DNA from: Bacteroidota bacterium
GTDB lineage: Bacteria; Bacteroidota; Bacteroidia; Chitinophagales; Chitinophagaceae
Length of the DNA: 51,829 nt
Assembly (NCBI GenBank): GCA_026391415.1
Contig: JAPLEL010000077.1
Location: 1 to 51,829 of the forward strand
Direction of reading: 5' to 3'
The first letter of the stretch is position 1, and every line of letters starts with the position of its first letter. The position numbers and the translations under genes were made by a program. The notes under the pieces were generated by a model. That model did no database searches and was not told the DNA's origin. It saw nothing but the letters and a program-made list of their open reading frames with translations. Positions 9,376 to 17,972 of the stretch are shown here, piece after piece.

Positions 9376-10473
9376 TTAATTGTTTTTATAAATTGGCGTT
9401 TTTGATTCCTTGATTGTTTGATAATAAAATAAAACCTCTCCGTTATAACCTTCTTGTCTATTTAGGGAAATCATTTGTTGAATCATTAAACTATCTGCCC
9501 GATAACCATCTCCTAAAGAACTTAAAATACCCGGAAAGATTTTGTACTTACTATTACTAGGCAGATGCGTAGCAATGGCTTTTAGTGTTTGCGAATAACT
9601 GTCTAATTTATACCTATACACTTGTGGAATAATTAAATCGGCATAACCATCTTTTAACCAGGTTGGCCAATCTTGCAAATATTGTTCTTTACTCCATGGA
9701 TAAATACTAGGCGCCCAAGTAACCAAACAATTTGGATTTATTTTTTTTACACTGCTATATAAATTCTTTGCAAAATCGTTTAATTTATTTGCCCGCCAAC
9801 TAATCCATGCTGCATTTTTTGTATCGGATGGTGGTAGGCTGCCTTGGTTTTCTGATTGGTACATTTTAATAGTAAGGGCATCGTATCCACCTTCTGATGG
9901 CATTGCAGGAAGTCTATCGTCTCCTTGAATGCCGTCTACTTGATATTTATTAACAACTTCAAGCACTAATTTTTTTATAAATGATTGAACAGCTGGATTC
10001 ATTGCATTCCACCAAAAGAATCCGTTTTTTTTAAGTAATTCTCCCTTGCTATTTCTACCTACCCAATCAGGATATTTTTCTAGCCATTTATTTTTACTAC
10101 TGTCTTTGTAAGCGTATGAAAATCCAAATTCAAACCAAGCATGTACTCGTAAGCCAAGCTTATGGCCTTGTTCAACAAAAGCCAATAATGGATCGAAATT
10201 TTTAAAATTCGTGTCTTGTAAAATACCCGTATAAGATTTTACCAATGGGCTAGGATACATTGTTACACCATCATTCCAAACCACAACGAATATATCGGTA
10301 AGACCATTTTTTTTACAGTTCTCAACCGTTTCAATTACATTTTGTTTTGAATACATTGCAACACTAGCCGAACTAGTTATCCATGTTCCTTTAACTACTA
10401 TTGGATTTTTATATTGCGAATACCCAATAATTGCCAAATTAAAAATGGAAACTATTATTAAAAGAAATTTCAT
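9376..10473 (-). CDS. GHL10 / family-10-like glycosyl hydrolase
   Basis: This 365-residue protein has an N-terminal signal peptide (MKFLLIIVSIFNLAIIGYSQ). The remainder resembles the GHL10 (formerly DUF187) TIM barrel, with VKGTWITSSASVAMYSK, NGLTDIFVVVWNDGVTMYPS, HAWFEFGFSY, GIQGDDRLPAMPSEGGYD and DLIIPQVYRY. GHL10 members include YngK-type proteins whose substrates remain largely undefined. Acidic residues suited to glycoside hydrolysis occur at strand ends (the E of HAWFEFG, the DD of QGDDR). It lies between the DUF4434 and phosphodiester-glycosidase genes with 2-bp gaps on both sides, so the three are almost certainly translated from one mRNA. Periplasmic or extracellular location is likely. 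Confidence 0.85.
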   Translation of the reverse strand: MKFLLIIVSIFNLAIIGYSQYKNPIVVKGTWITSSASVAMYSKQNVIETVENCKKNGLTDIFVVVWNDGVTMYPSPLVKSYTGILQDTNFKNFDPLLAFVEQGHKLGLRVHAWFEFGFSYAYKDSSKNKWLEKYPDWVGRNSKGELLKKNGFFWWNAMNPAVQSFIKKLVLEVVNKYQVDGIQGDDRLPAMPSEGGYDALTIKMYQSENQGSLPPSDTKNAAWISWRANKLNDFAKNLYSSVKKINPNCLVTWAPSIYPWSKEQYLQDWPTWLKDGYADLIIPQVYRYKLDSYSQTLKAIATHLPSNSKYKIFPGILSSLGDGYRADSLMIQQMISLNRQEGYNGEVLFYYQTIKESKTPIYKNN

Positions 10474-10475
10474 TT

Positions 10476-11411
10476 TTAGCTCAGTTGATTTTTAAATGCT
10501 ATATATCGATTGTATAAATGATGCGCTTGAACATACGCAGACTGCGGGCTCATAAAATGCGAAAACTCAAAAGTAATTGCCTTGTCGTAACCTGCTCGTG
10601 CCGCTGCTTCTAGTTTTAATTTTAATTTTTCGAATTTGATGGGTAAAAATTTAATAGGCATATCTCTATCAAAAGATTCTGCATTTGTCCAACATTGTAA
10701 CTGGTATTTATCGGCTAATAATTTATTTATTTGAAAAAAGCTATCTAGTTCGTGGTATTCAATATGACCATCTTGAAAGGCAACAGCATCAATAGATTGG
10801 TGAATGCCATCAAATATTTCATTCCATTCGTTTTCGTGTTCCTTTAATGAAATAGCATCTGTTTTTGATAAATTACCAGAAGCGGCCATCACTGCTTTTT
10901 TACCATCAATCCAGGGAGAAATAAAAACAGGCAGATTACTACTAACATCTTTACACATTTTACCTAATCCACTAAATGCCTCTATTGCTCCTTTTGTTTT
11001 TCTACTAATTTCAGTACTTAAATACCATCCTTTAAAAGCTTTTCTATGGCCATATAAATTCCATACTTCATCAATAACAAAACGGTTTGCGTCAATTTCA
11101 AAAGTCAAATTACCTGTGTCCCAATATTTTCCACTATCATACAAGCCAAAATAAAGCTGCATTTCGTTTTTTTCGGCAAGCGTTAAAAACAAATCAATCA
11201 AATCAATTGGAGGCGTATAACAGTTGTGTTTATCTATTAAATATTTAGAGGGATAAGTAATAAAATTTCTATAGCCACACCGAATAACAATAACCGTATC
11301 TATGCCTGCGGCTTTCATGTGTTTAAAATCATTTTCCCACTCAACTGTTCCCCAATTTTGATGGGGAATATCATGACTTATTTCATCTATAAATGTGCCG
11401 GTTAATAACAT
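10476..11411 (-). CDS. DUF4434 domain protein, putative TIM-barrel glycosidase
   Basis: This 311-residue protein starts MLLTGTFIDEISHDIPHQNW, and the segment WENDFKHMKAAGIDTVIVIRCGYR is characteristic of DUF4434 proteins, a TIM-barrel family next to glycoside hydrolases in Bacteroidota. Further support comes from QLYFGLYDSGKYWD, GWYLSTEI, VFISPWIDG and AVAFQDGH, which resemble barrel strands ending in acidic residues. No signal peptide is seen, so unlike its neighbours it probably works in the cytoplasm, possibly on a product brought in by the transporter encoded 49 bp upstream. No specific reaction can be assigned. Confidence 0.8.
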   Translation of the reverse strand: MLLTGTFIDEISHDIPHQNWGTVEWENDFKHMKAAGIDTVIVIRCGYRNFITYPSKYLIDKHNCYTPPIDLIDLFLTLAEKNEMQLYFGLYDSGKYWDTGNLTFEIDANRFVIDEVWNLYGHRKAFKGWYLSTEISRKTKGAIEAFSGLGKMCKDVSSNLPVFISPWIDGKKAVMAASGNLSKTDAISLKEHENEWNEIFDGIHQSIDAVAFQDGHIEYHELDSFFQINKLLADKYQLQCWTNAESFDRDMPIKFLPIKFEKLKLKLEAAARAGYDKAITFEFSHFMSPQSAYVQAHHLYNRYIAFKNQLS

Positions 11412-11460
11412 AAATTTTTGGGAATTAAATAATCATGAAAATATAAATAGACGAAATTAA

Positions 11461-12738
11461 TTATGTGCCTTCCAATTCAGGTGCTTTTAGCGGAACAAGC
11501 CAAGTAATAATAAACGCCGGGATTGTTGAAATAAGTACCCAAATAAAAAAATCTTTATATCCTAAATAGTCACTAACAAAACCACTAATCATAGAAGGCA
11601 CCATGAAACCTAAATTCATTAATCCACTTCCAAAAGCATAATGCGCCATTTTGTATTTTCCAGGCGCCATATTTTGCATGATAAAAAGTATCAACCCAAT
11701 AAACCCAAATCCATAGCCAAAGTATTCCACTGCAATGGCTATGCCTATCACCATTAAATTATCTGGTATATATACTGCCAAATAAGCATAGGCTAAAAAA
11801 GGAATATTAAAAAAGCTACATAATATTAATAATGATTTTCTGGTTAATCCTTTATTTGAAATAAAATAACCTGCCGCAATTGAACCAATCACAAAAGCCA
11901 ATGAACCAAATACACCATATAAAAGGCCTATTTGAGAAGTGGTTAATCCTAATCCTCCTTCGGATCTTGCTGCTTTAAAAAATAATGGTGTTATTTTAAT
12001 TGCTTGCCCTTCAGCAAAACGATAGAACACAATAAAACAAAGGCTATACCAAATATTTTTTTTCTGGAAAAAAGTAATAATTACGTCTTTTAGAATGGCA
12101 AGACCTTCTTTTAAATTTTGTGGTTGGGTATTGTTTTCATTATCAGGAAGCACCGTTCTATTGTATAAACCTAAAATGACCATCATCACTCCATATAAAA
12201 ACATAACCACCATCCAAGCAGTAGCAACACCTTGTTTTTTTTCTAGCTCACCTGCCAAGTACACCAAAATTCCACCAGAAAATATTTTTGCAATATTATA
12301 AAATGCGCCCTGCCATCCAACATAAGTAGCCTGCATTTTGGGGCTTAGCTCATTTAAATAAACACCATCAGCAGCTGTATCATGGGTAGCACCACTAAAC
12401 GCAATGATGGCAAATAGTGCTATAGAAAAAACAAAAAAATGGTTTAAATGAAGGGTTAATGCAATCAAACCAAAAACACAACCTGTAAAAATTTGAGTGC
12501 TGTAAACAAAAAACTTTTTCGTTTTAAACATCTCTAAAAAAGGCCCCCATAAAGGCTTTATGGTCCAGGGTAACATAATTAAGGATGTCCAAAAAGCAAT
12601 TTGTGAATCAGAAATGCCCATGTTTTTATACATGATAGAACTAGCTGCTGCAAGCGCAACAAATGGTAGCCCCATAGCAAACCAAGTAGACGGAACCCAG
12701 TAAATTGGATTCCTTTTATTAGTTGGGTTTATTGGCAC
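11461..12738 (-). CDS. MFS transporter, PAT/AmpG-like
   Basis: This 425-residue hydrophobic protein has about 12 membrane segments. The N-terminal portion (WFAMGLPFVALAAASSIMYKNMG, then FWTSLIMLPWTIKPLWGPFLEMF) matches the layout of PAT-type MFS permeases such as AmpG, which import amino-sugar muropeptides. FSGATHDTAADG in the fourth or fifth segment also fits. The frame starts at a GTG at 12738; the nearest upstream ATG is out of frame, so GTG is the best start. It is the first gene of the operon running to the phosphodiester glycosidase and probably brings the released saccharide into the cytoplasm. Its promoter region, shared with the divergent NagX-like gene, contains a perfect 20-bp palindrome. 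Confidence 0.85.
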   Translation of the reverse strand: MPINPTNKRNPIYWVPSTWFAMGLPFVALAAASSIMYKNMGISDSQIAFWTSLIMLPWTIKPLWGPFLEMFKTKKFFVYSTQIFTGCVFGLIALTLHLNHFFVFSIALFAIIAFSGATHDTAADGVYLNELSPKMQATYVGWQGAFYNIAKIFSGGILVYLAGELEKKQGVATAWMVVMFLYGVMMVILGLYNRTVLPDNENNTQPQNLKEGLAILKDVIITFFQKKNIWYSLCFIVFYRFAEGQAIKITPLFFKAARSEGGLGLTTSQIGLLYGVFGSLAFVIGSIAAGYFISNKGLTRKSLLILCSFFNIPFLAYAYLAVYIPDNLMVIGIAIAVEYFGYGFGFIGLILFIMQNMAPGKYKMAHYAFGSGLMNLGFMVPSMISGFVSDYLGYKDFFIWVLISTIPAFIITWLVPLKAPELEGT

Positions 12739-12779
12739 AATTGTATCATTTATTTAATTTAATAAAGAACTAAACAAAC

Positions 12780-12799
12780 TTATTAAAATATTTTAATAA
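12780..12799. promoter_or_regulatory. 20-bp perfect palindrome between divergent transporter and NagX-like genes
   Basis: TTATTAAAATATTTTAATAA is its own reverse complement. It sits 42 bp upstream of the transporter start and 70 bp upstream of the NagX-like start, a good place to control both. The same element with two changes occurs at 1755-1774 upstream of susC, and a poorer match (15 of 20) at 3091-3110 lies between the AGE and ROK genes. It is a candidate ROK operator. Confidence 0.45.
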
Positions 12800-12869
12800 C
12801 TAGAAATATATTTTATCTTACCTTTTTAATCAATTTGATAGTTCCTATATAAAAAGAATTCAATAAAAT

Positions 12870-14264
12870 ATGATGCAGAAAAGAAATGAAAGTTTAGACG
12901 CCTTGCGCGGTTTGGCAATTTTAGGAATGGTTTTATCTGGAAGTATTGCGTTTGGAAATGTATTGCCTGCATGGATGTACCATGCACAAGTACCGCCGCC
13001 CAATCATATATTTCATCCTGATCTTCCAGGCATTACATGGGTTGATCTAGTTTTTCCATTTTTTTTATTTTCAATGGGCGCAGCCATTCCATTATCGTTT
13101 GAAAATAAATTAAAAGATCCGCCATGGTACAATACCGCTTGGTTAATTGCAAAAAGAGGATTATTGCTTTGCTTCTTTGCCATTTTTTTAGACCATGTTA
13201 AAGACTATATGTATGGTAATGAAAATAATATGGTGTATTTATTTGGCATTCTAGGCTTTGTTTTATTGCATGTATTACTTGTAAAATGGCCATTTGCAAT
13301 AAACAACAAAATAAGTGTTGGATTAAAATTATGTTCCTTAATAATAGCAGCAATAATGCTTTGGCAATTTCATTTTAAAGATGGTTCAGGGTTTAAAATA
13401 ACAAGAATGGATATTATTATTGTAGTACTTGCAAACATGGCTGTATTTGCTTCTATTATATGGATTTTTACAAAAAACCATCCTATTCATCGCTTGCTAG
13501 TACTACCTATTGTAATGGGTATATTTTTAAGTAATACTAACAATATCAGTTGGCAACATGAACTGTACAATTTTACCCCAATAAACGGTTTATATAGTTT
13601 TTATTATCTCAAGTATTTATTTATTGTAATCCCTGGAACAATTGCTGGAGAATGGTTGCAAGCATATAGTAGAGGGCCGGAAAAAAATAATATATCAGAT
13701 AAAAACAAAACAATCTTGCTAGCTCTTTTATTAGTGTCAATAATAGTTGTAAATCTTATTGGATTATTTCAACGCTATTTATTCGTCAATTTAATTGGCT
13801 CAATTATTTTAATCGTTGTTATTGTTTCAATTAATAGAAAGTTGAATAATGTAAATAACGCATCTAATTATTTTATACAAGCAGGAAGTTATTTGTTGCT
13901 ATTAGGATTAATTTTTGAAGCTTATGAAGGTGGTATTAAAAAAGACCATTCAACTTATAGTTACTACTTTGTAACATCGGGGTTAGCCTTTTTATTATTA
14001 TATGCTTTTATTGTTTTAGAAAGCAAAGAAGTACTAAAAGTGCCCATTAATTTTCTGGCAAATATCGGCAAGAATCCAATGGTGGCATATGTTTCAGGAA
14101 GTTTACTTATTACGCCTATTTTACATTTAAGTGGATTAAATTATTATTTTAATTTATTAAATGCTACCGCTTTTAGTGGATTTTTAAAAGGTGTTATTTA
14201 TACAGGTCTTGTTGCTTTGATAACCTTGTTTTTTGTTGAGAAAAAATATTTCTGGAAAACGTAG
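12870..14264 (+). CDS. NagX-like (DUF5009 / HGSNAT-type) membrane acyltransferase
   Basis: This 464-residue polytopic protein opens with RNESLDALRGLAILGMVLSG, the signature of the family related to heparan-alpha-glucosaminide N-acetyltransferase and bacterial NagX. GITWVDLVFPFFLFSMGAAI and the C-terminal IGKNPMVAYVSGSLLI are also typical. Family members span the inner membrane about 11-12 times and are thought to move acetyl groups across it onto amino sugars. In Bacteroidota they commonly sit in GlcNAc-use clusters, which fits the AGE epimerase and PAT-like transporter here. Two adjacent ATG codons (12870 and 12873) could serve as start. The gene is divergent from the transporter operon. Confidence 0.87.
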   Translation: MMQKRNESLDALRGLAILGMVLSGSIAFGNVLPAWMYHAQVPPPNHIFHPDLPGITWVDLVFPFFLFSMGAAIPLSFENKLKDPPWYNTAWLIAKRGLLLCFFAIFLDHVKDYMYGNENNMVYLFGILGFVLLHVLLVKWPFAINNKISVGLKLCSLIIAAIMLWQFHFKDGSGFKITRMDIIIVVLANMAVFASIIWIFTKNHPIHRLLVLPIVMGIFLSNTNNISWQHELYNFTPINGLYSFYYLKYLFIVIPGTIAGEWLQAYSRGPEKNNISDKNKTILLALLLVSIIVVNLIGLFQRYLFVNLIGSIILIVVIVSINRKLNNVNNASNYFIQAGSYLLLLGLIFEAYEGGIKKDHSTYSYYFVTSGLAFLLLYAFIVLESKEVLKVPINFLANIGKNPMVAYVSGSLLITPILHLSGLNYYFNLLNATAFSGFLKGVIYTGLVALITLFFVEKKYFWKT

Positions 14265-14342
14265 TAAAAATACTTTTTTATAACAATTATATCTTATTGA
14301 CTAAAATTAGGTTTGAGTTTTTTAAAAAACGATCAAAAACTG

Positions 14343-14465
14343 AGTTTTGGCTGAGTATGTTTTTTTATACTCAGCCAAAACTAGTGTTTTTTTCGAGTTT
14401 TGGCTGAGTATAATTTTTTATACCCAGCCAAAACTGGTGTTTTTTTGACCGTTTTGGCTGGGTAT
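14343..14465. repeat. Tandem array of alternating inverted repeats (hairpin repeats)
   Basis: Five arms alternate direction. A perfect 16-bp stem (AGTTTTGGCTGAGTAT, 14343-14358, with 14367-14382) has an 8-nt T-rich loop. A second copy has arms 14396-14411 and 14420-14435 with one mismatch. A third left half occupies 14451-14465. The period is 53-54 bp. The first two hairpins are each followed on the plus strand by GTG and seven T, so they look like tandem intrinsic terminators for the NagX-like gene. Neighbouring arms can also pair (14420-14434 with 14451-14465), so several folds compete. Confidence 0.8.
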
Positions 14466-14502
14466 AATTATATTAACCACTAAATCAAAGAATAGATTAC
14501 AC

Positions 14503-14532
14503 AAAAAAATAGCAGGAATCCCTTCCTGCTAT
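14503..14532 (-). terminator. Intrinsic terminator of the DUF4114/T9SS gene
   Basis: A perfect 10-bp stem (ATAGCAGGAA paired with TTCCTGCTAT) with a 4-nt loop lies 32 bp past the stop codon of the minus-strand gene. It is followed on that strand by seven T. Confidence 0.88.
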
Positions 14533-14563
14533 CGACCCTTTTCCAACAAAAAATTTATACGAA

Positions 14564-17062
14564 TTAGTTTTGAATGATTAGCTTTTTAGGTTGATACTTG
14601 GCTCCTTCGGCTTCTAGCTGAAGGATATAGCCATTGGTATTAATTGTTTGATTCATTTCAACCAATACTTTGTTATCTCCAGCAACTGCATTAATTGATT
14701 TACTCAATTGAAGTACCCCTGTATTAATGTCTACCAATTTTAAGGTAACAACTATTGCTTTCTCCGATTTAAAGCTTGCAGTGAATCTTCCCTTACTTGG
14801 GTTTGGATACAATTGTACTTCTTTAATGCTTACTACATCGGCTGGGGCAAGTAATGATTTACTAAATGCTACTTGTTCTATTTTAGCGGTAATAGCAGTT
14901 GGTGTTGCGGTTGGAACTTCTAGTGCAAAAATAACGGTAGTAATATCTGATGGGTTGATATTTCCTTTTCCGGTACTCGTTGCAAAATCTGCTAATGCAA
15001 TACTATATTCTTTACTATCTGCCGATAATGGTTGATAGAAACTATATTGGTCGGCCCAATTGCTTACACCCGCTTTTACTAGCGTAATGCGCATATTAGC
15101 ACCTGTTGCTGCTGCAGTAAATTTAATGGCTTTATAAGCGGTTAAATCTTGTACAGCGCCACCTCCCTTTAATAATTTATATACAGTTGTATAATCGCTG
15201 GTAGTTGCCGCAACTTGTACATTTCTAAATAATGGGTAGTCTTCTTTAGGTGTATTGGCAATATTTGGATCATTTTGAATAGTAAACGATTTTAACACAG
15301 TGGTGTTTTTATTGTAGTCTACATTCCAAGTGCCATCAGCCATAAATACTACGTCTTGTAATTGATTGTTCAAGTACAAACTAATGGATGATTCGTAAGA
15401 ATCGCTTACAGGTATTGAAACGCTTGATTTAGTATTCGCACCAACGCTAATTGCAACATTTCTTTTACTAATGGCAGTGGTATTTTCGGCAAGTCTTTCT
15501 TCTATTTGAAAATAACCTGTTGCTGCAGTTGTTGTATTATTGATTGAAAAATTAAGATTCGTTCCGTCTCTTTTTCCTGAAACAATATAAGTTTTTGGCA
15601 ATGCTGTTCCGCTATTTAATGCTTGTACAGGCATTATGGCATTTAGTTTTTCTAAAATTTCTAAAGCCATATCTATGCAGTAAAAAGGTGTTGCTCCCCA
15701 AACTTGGTAATTATACATGGTTTCTTCAGGCGTATAATTTTGTGTTAGCCAATTTGATTGAAAAGAAAAATTAGACCTGCCTGTTTTTGTACCTACAGAA
15801 AAACTCATGGCATATTCTGTACTACCACTTGGTTGCAATAAAGTATAGCGAACAAAATTTAGGTTGTTAATACTAATATTTTCCATTCCCAATAGTGAGG
15901 CACCTTTTAATCGGTCGCAAACGGGTTTGGTATGATCATATAATTGACCCAATGTTTTAGTAACAAATGCTACTGCACGGCAATTATTGTTAAGGGTAAA
16001 ATCTACTGAACGAACTTCCGTTGCATTACTGAAACTAGTAATATCTGCTGCCGTTGTAACATAAGCAGTATAGCCAGGGTCAATCATTTTACTTGGCATG
16101 ATATCGGCCAAACCTAAAGCAGCATTGGGTCCTACACCTGTTACAGTATTACGGATATCTGTTGCAACCAATGGCATTTTTGCATAATTGATAGCACCTT
16201 GTGTACTATTAACTGCGTTATTAAAAATTCTTTTTGCAACAGCATCGCCTAAACTTTTACTTTCTAATCCACCTTGCTGTCCTGAATTTGAATCATCGCC
16301 ATCATGATCGGTTTTTGGAATTTTTTCTTTTTTCGCTACACAATCCGGCGATGACATTGTTATAATAAATAATAGGTCGTTAAAATCATGGTCGCAATTA
16401 GGATCATCTCTGCGAATATCTTCAAGACCAACTATATAACGTTTCGAATCTTCGTCATAAATTAAAACAGAATGTTTTTTTAGGTCTGGATTGGCTTCTG
16501 GATTAAATCGATTATCGGTATATAATTGACCCAAACCTGGAGTAACTATTTCATTGCTATTATCCCAACCATTGGATAATAAAACAAATCCTATAGATGT
16601 ATTGGCAGGAAAATTACCAAAAAAAACTTTGTCTCCTGTTTTTAATCCGCCGCCATAGCCGCCCTTTGAAGCGTTAGGGAAAATGATTTTAATACTATTG
16701 GGGGTTGGTGCAACTGTTAACGGTGAATTTGTTGGGTAAGTATAATAACCAAATGAATTTTGATAACTAGCCCCTTCATCAAAAAAACTAATCCAAACAT
16801 CTGAGCTACAAGTTGTGGAAATATTTTCTGGAATATTGTTGGCTATTAATTTAAGATTATATGTAGGAACAGGTCGTCCTTCTGGTAAAGTAGTTTGGAT
16901 ATTATTTTTTAGGGTGTCAGAAATTTTTTCAAATGGCATAACCAAATATTTTGGGCAACCATCTGAATAATAAGTACCCATTGAAAGATATTGTGCTTTA
17001 GCTGCAACACTGACTGTAATAAATAATAAACCTAAAAATATTTTTTGTATAACTGTTTTCAT
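14564..17062 (-). CDS. Secreted DUF4114-domain protein with T9SS C-terminal sorting domain
   Basis: This 832-residue protein has a signal peptide (ending AAKAQ, about residue 24). A DUF4114-like segment covers roughly 130-236, with RYIVGLEDIRRDD (209-220) and CDHDFNDLLFII (223-234); this acidic motif suits calcium binding. A central beta-rich region of unknown role follows. The last 90 residues start with VQLYPNPSKGRF and end in KLIIQN, the type A sorting domain used by the type IX secretion system, so the protein should be exported and anchored or released at the cell surface. It stands alone, with its own terminator and a -7-like element at 17121-17128. Function is unknown; adhesion or binding is plausible for such repeat-poor surface proteins. 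Confidence 0.86.
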   Translation of the reverse strand: MKTVIQKIFLGLLFITVSVAAKAQYLSMGTYYSDGCPKYLVMPFEKISDTLKNNIQTTLPEGRPVPTYNLKLIANNIPENISTTCSSDVWISFFDEGASYQNSFGYYTYPTNSPLTVAPTPNSIKIIFPNASKGGYGGGLKTGDKVFFGNFPANTSIGFVLLSNGWDNSNEIVTPGLGQLYTDNRFNPEANPDLKKHSVLIYDEDSKRYIVGLEDIRRDDPNCDHDFNDLLFIITMSSPDCVAKKEKIPKTDHDGDDSNSGQQGGLESKSLGDAVAKRIFNNAVNSTQGAINYAKMPLVATDIRNTVTGVGPNAALGLADIMPSKMIDPGYTAYVTTAADITSFSNATEVRSVDFTLNNNCRAVAFVTKTLGQLYDHTKPVCDRLKGASLLGMENISINNLNFVRYTLLQPSGSTEYAMSFSVGTKTGRSNFSFQSNWLTQNYTPEETMYNYQVWGATPFYCIDMALEILEKLNAIMPVQALNSGTALPKTYIVSGKRDGTNLNFSINNTTTAATGYFQIEERLAENTTAISKRNVAISVGANTKSSVSIPVSDSYESSISLYLNNQLQDVVFMADGTWNVDYNKNTTVLKSFTIQNDPNIANTPKEDYPLFRNVQVAATTSDYTTVYKLLKGGGAVQDLTAYKAIKFTAAATGANMRITLVKAGVSNWADQYSFYQPLSADSKEYSIALADFATSTGKGNINPSDITTVIFALEVPTATPTAITAKIEQVAFSKSLLAPADVVSIKEVQLYPNPSKGRFTASFKSEKAIVVTLKLVDINTGVLQLSKSINAVAGDNKVLVEMNQTINTNGYILQLEAEGAKYQPKKLIIQN

Positions 17063-17120
17063 TTGTAAGATTTATATCAAATGGAATACTAGTTGCCACT
17101 TGATGTTAGACGTTTAAATA

Positions 17121-17128
17121 CAAATTTA
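17121..17128 (-). promoter_or_regulatory. Bacteroidota -7 element for the DUF4114/T9SS gene
   Basis: TAAATTTG on the minus strand matches the TAnnTTTG consensus 58 bp upstream of the start codon. No convincing -33 TTG was found at the usual spacing. Confidence 0.45.
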
Positions 17129-17264
17129 ATTTTTGATTTTTTATTGAGGAATACCAATCAGTTTGTATGTTTTAATTTTTCACGCATTTTAAGGCTAGAT
17201 AATTAAAAACTAATCAGGTATTTTATAAAAATCTTGTTCAGGCGCATACAAAATTTTCTTTATA

Positions 17265-17280
17265 TACAAACTAGTTTGTA
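17265..17280. promoter_or_regulatory. 16-bp perfect palindrome upstream of LuxR-type regulator
   Basis: TACAAACTAGTTTGTA reads the same on both strands and ends 39 bp before the start codon of the response regulator. A half-site AGTTTGTA recurs at 17160-17167. It is a candidate operator, possibly for autoregulation. Confidence 0.4.
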
Positions 17281-17319
17281 CTTTTAGTGGGTGTTACTAT
17301 CAGTGACCCCTAAAGTAAA

Positions 17320-17967
17320 ATGGCAATTGAAGCAATTGAAAAAATAAGAATTATGTTGGCCGACGACCACCCGTTGTTCATTGAAGGCCTTAAAATGATG
17401 CTTAGTAAAGAGCCTGATTTTGAAATTTGCGGAATTGCTTATAATGGTAGAGAAGTGTTGGATATGCTTCCAGAAACCCTACCTGATTTAATTCTCTTAG
17501 ATATTAACATGCCTAAAATGAATGGTCTCGAAACCATTAAATACATCAAGCAAAGCTATCCTTCCTTAAAAATTGTTATGCTTACGGGTTATTCTGATGA
17601 TGCTATTATTAACGAAGCAAAATCAATGGGCGCAAATGGCTATTTGCTAAAAAGCAGTAAAAAAGAGGAATTAATTGAAACGATTAAATCGGCTTATGCT
17701 AGTAAAAAATTTTCCTCTCCGCAAAAAGAAGAAAAATCTGAAAAAAGCTTATCCGAAAATGACCAGTTTTTGCAACAGTTTAATTTAACCAAACGCGAAA
17801 AAGAACTAATTCAGCATATTAAAAAAGGTTTAACCAATCAAGAAATTGCCAATAATTTGTGTTTAAGCGTATACACCATAGAAACGCATCGCAAAAATAT
17901 CATGCGAAAATTAAAACTGAAGTCTCCTATTGCATTGATTAAATTTATTATTGAATATCAGATTTAG
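17320..17967 (+). CDS. NarL/FixJ-type response regulator (receiver + LuxR HTH)
   Basis: This 215-residue protein has a receiver domain (about 9-125) with acidic residues D15 and D16, phospho-acceptor D61 (DLILLDINMP), the switch threonine in VMLTGYSDD and the lysine in YLLKSSKK. A charged linker leads to a LuxR-type helix-turn-helix (about 155-213: LTKREKELIQHIKKGLTNQE, then LCLSVYTIETHRKNIMRKL). It should bind DNA as a phosphorylated dimer. No histidine kinase is encoded nearby, so its partner is elsewhere. It converges on thrC with 5 bp between stop codons. A 16-bp palindrome lies just upstream and may be its own binding site. Confidence 0.93.
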   Translation: MAIEAIEKIRIMLADDHPLFIEGLKMMLSKEPDFEICGIAYNGREVLDMLPETLPDLILLDINMPKMNGLETIKYIKQSYPSLKIVMLTGYSDDAIINEAKSMGANGYLLKSSKKEELIETIKSAYASKKFSSPQKEEKSEKSLSENDQFLQQFNLTKREKELIQHIKKGLTNQEIANNLCLSVYTIETHRKNIMRKLKLKSPIALIKFIIEYQI

Positions 17968-17972
17968 TATTA

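Noticed and set aside
14343-14465. CRISPR-like short repeat array
   Set aside because: The units alternate in direction, form hairpins and have no unique spacers or cas genes.
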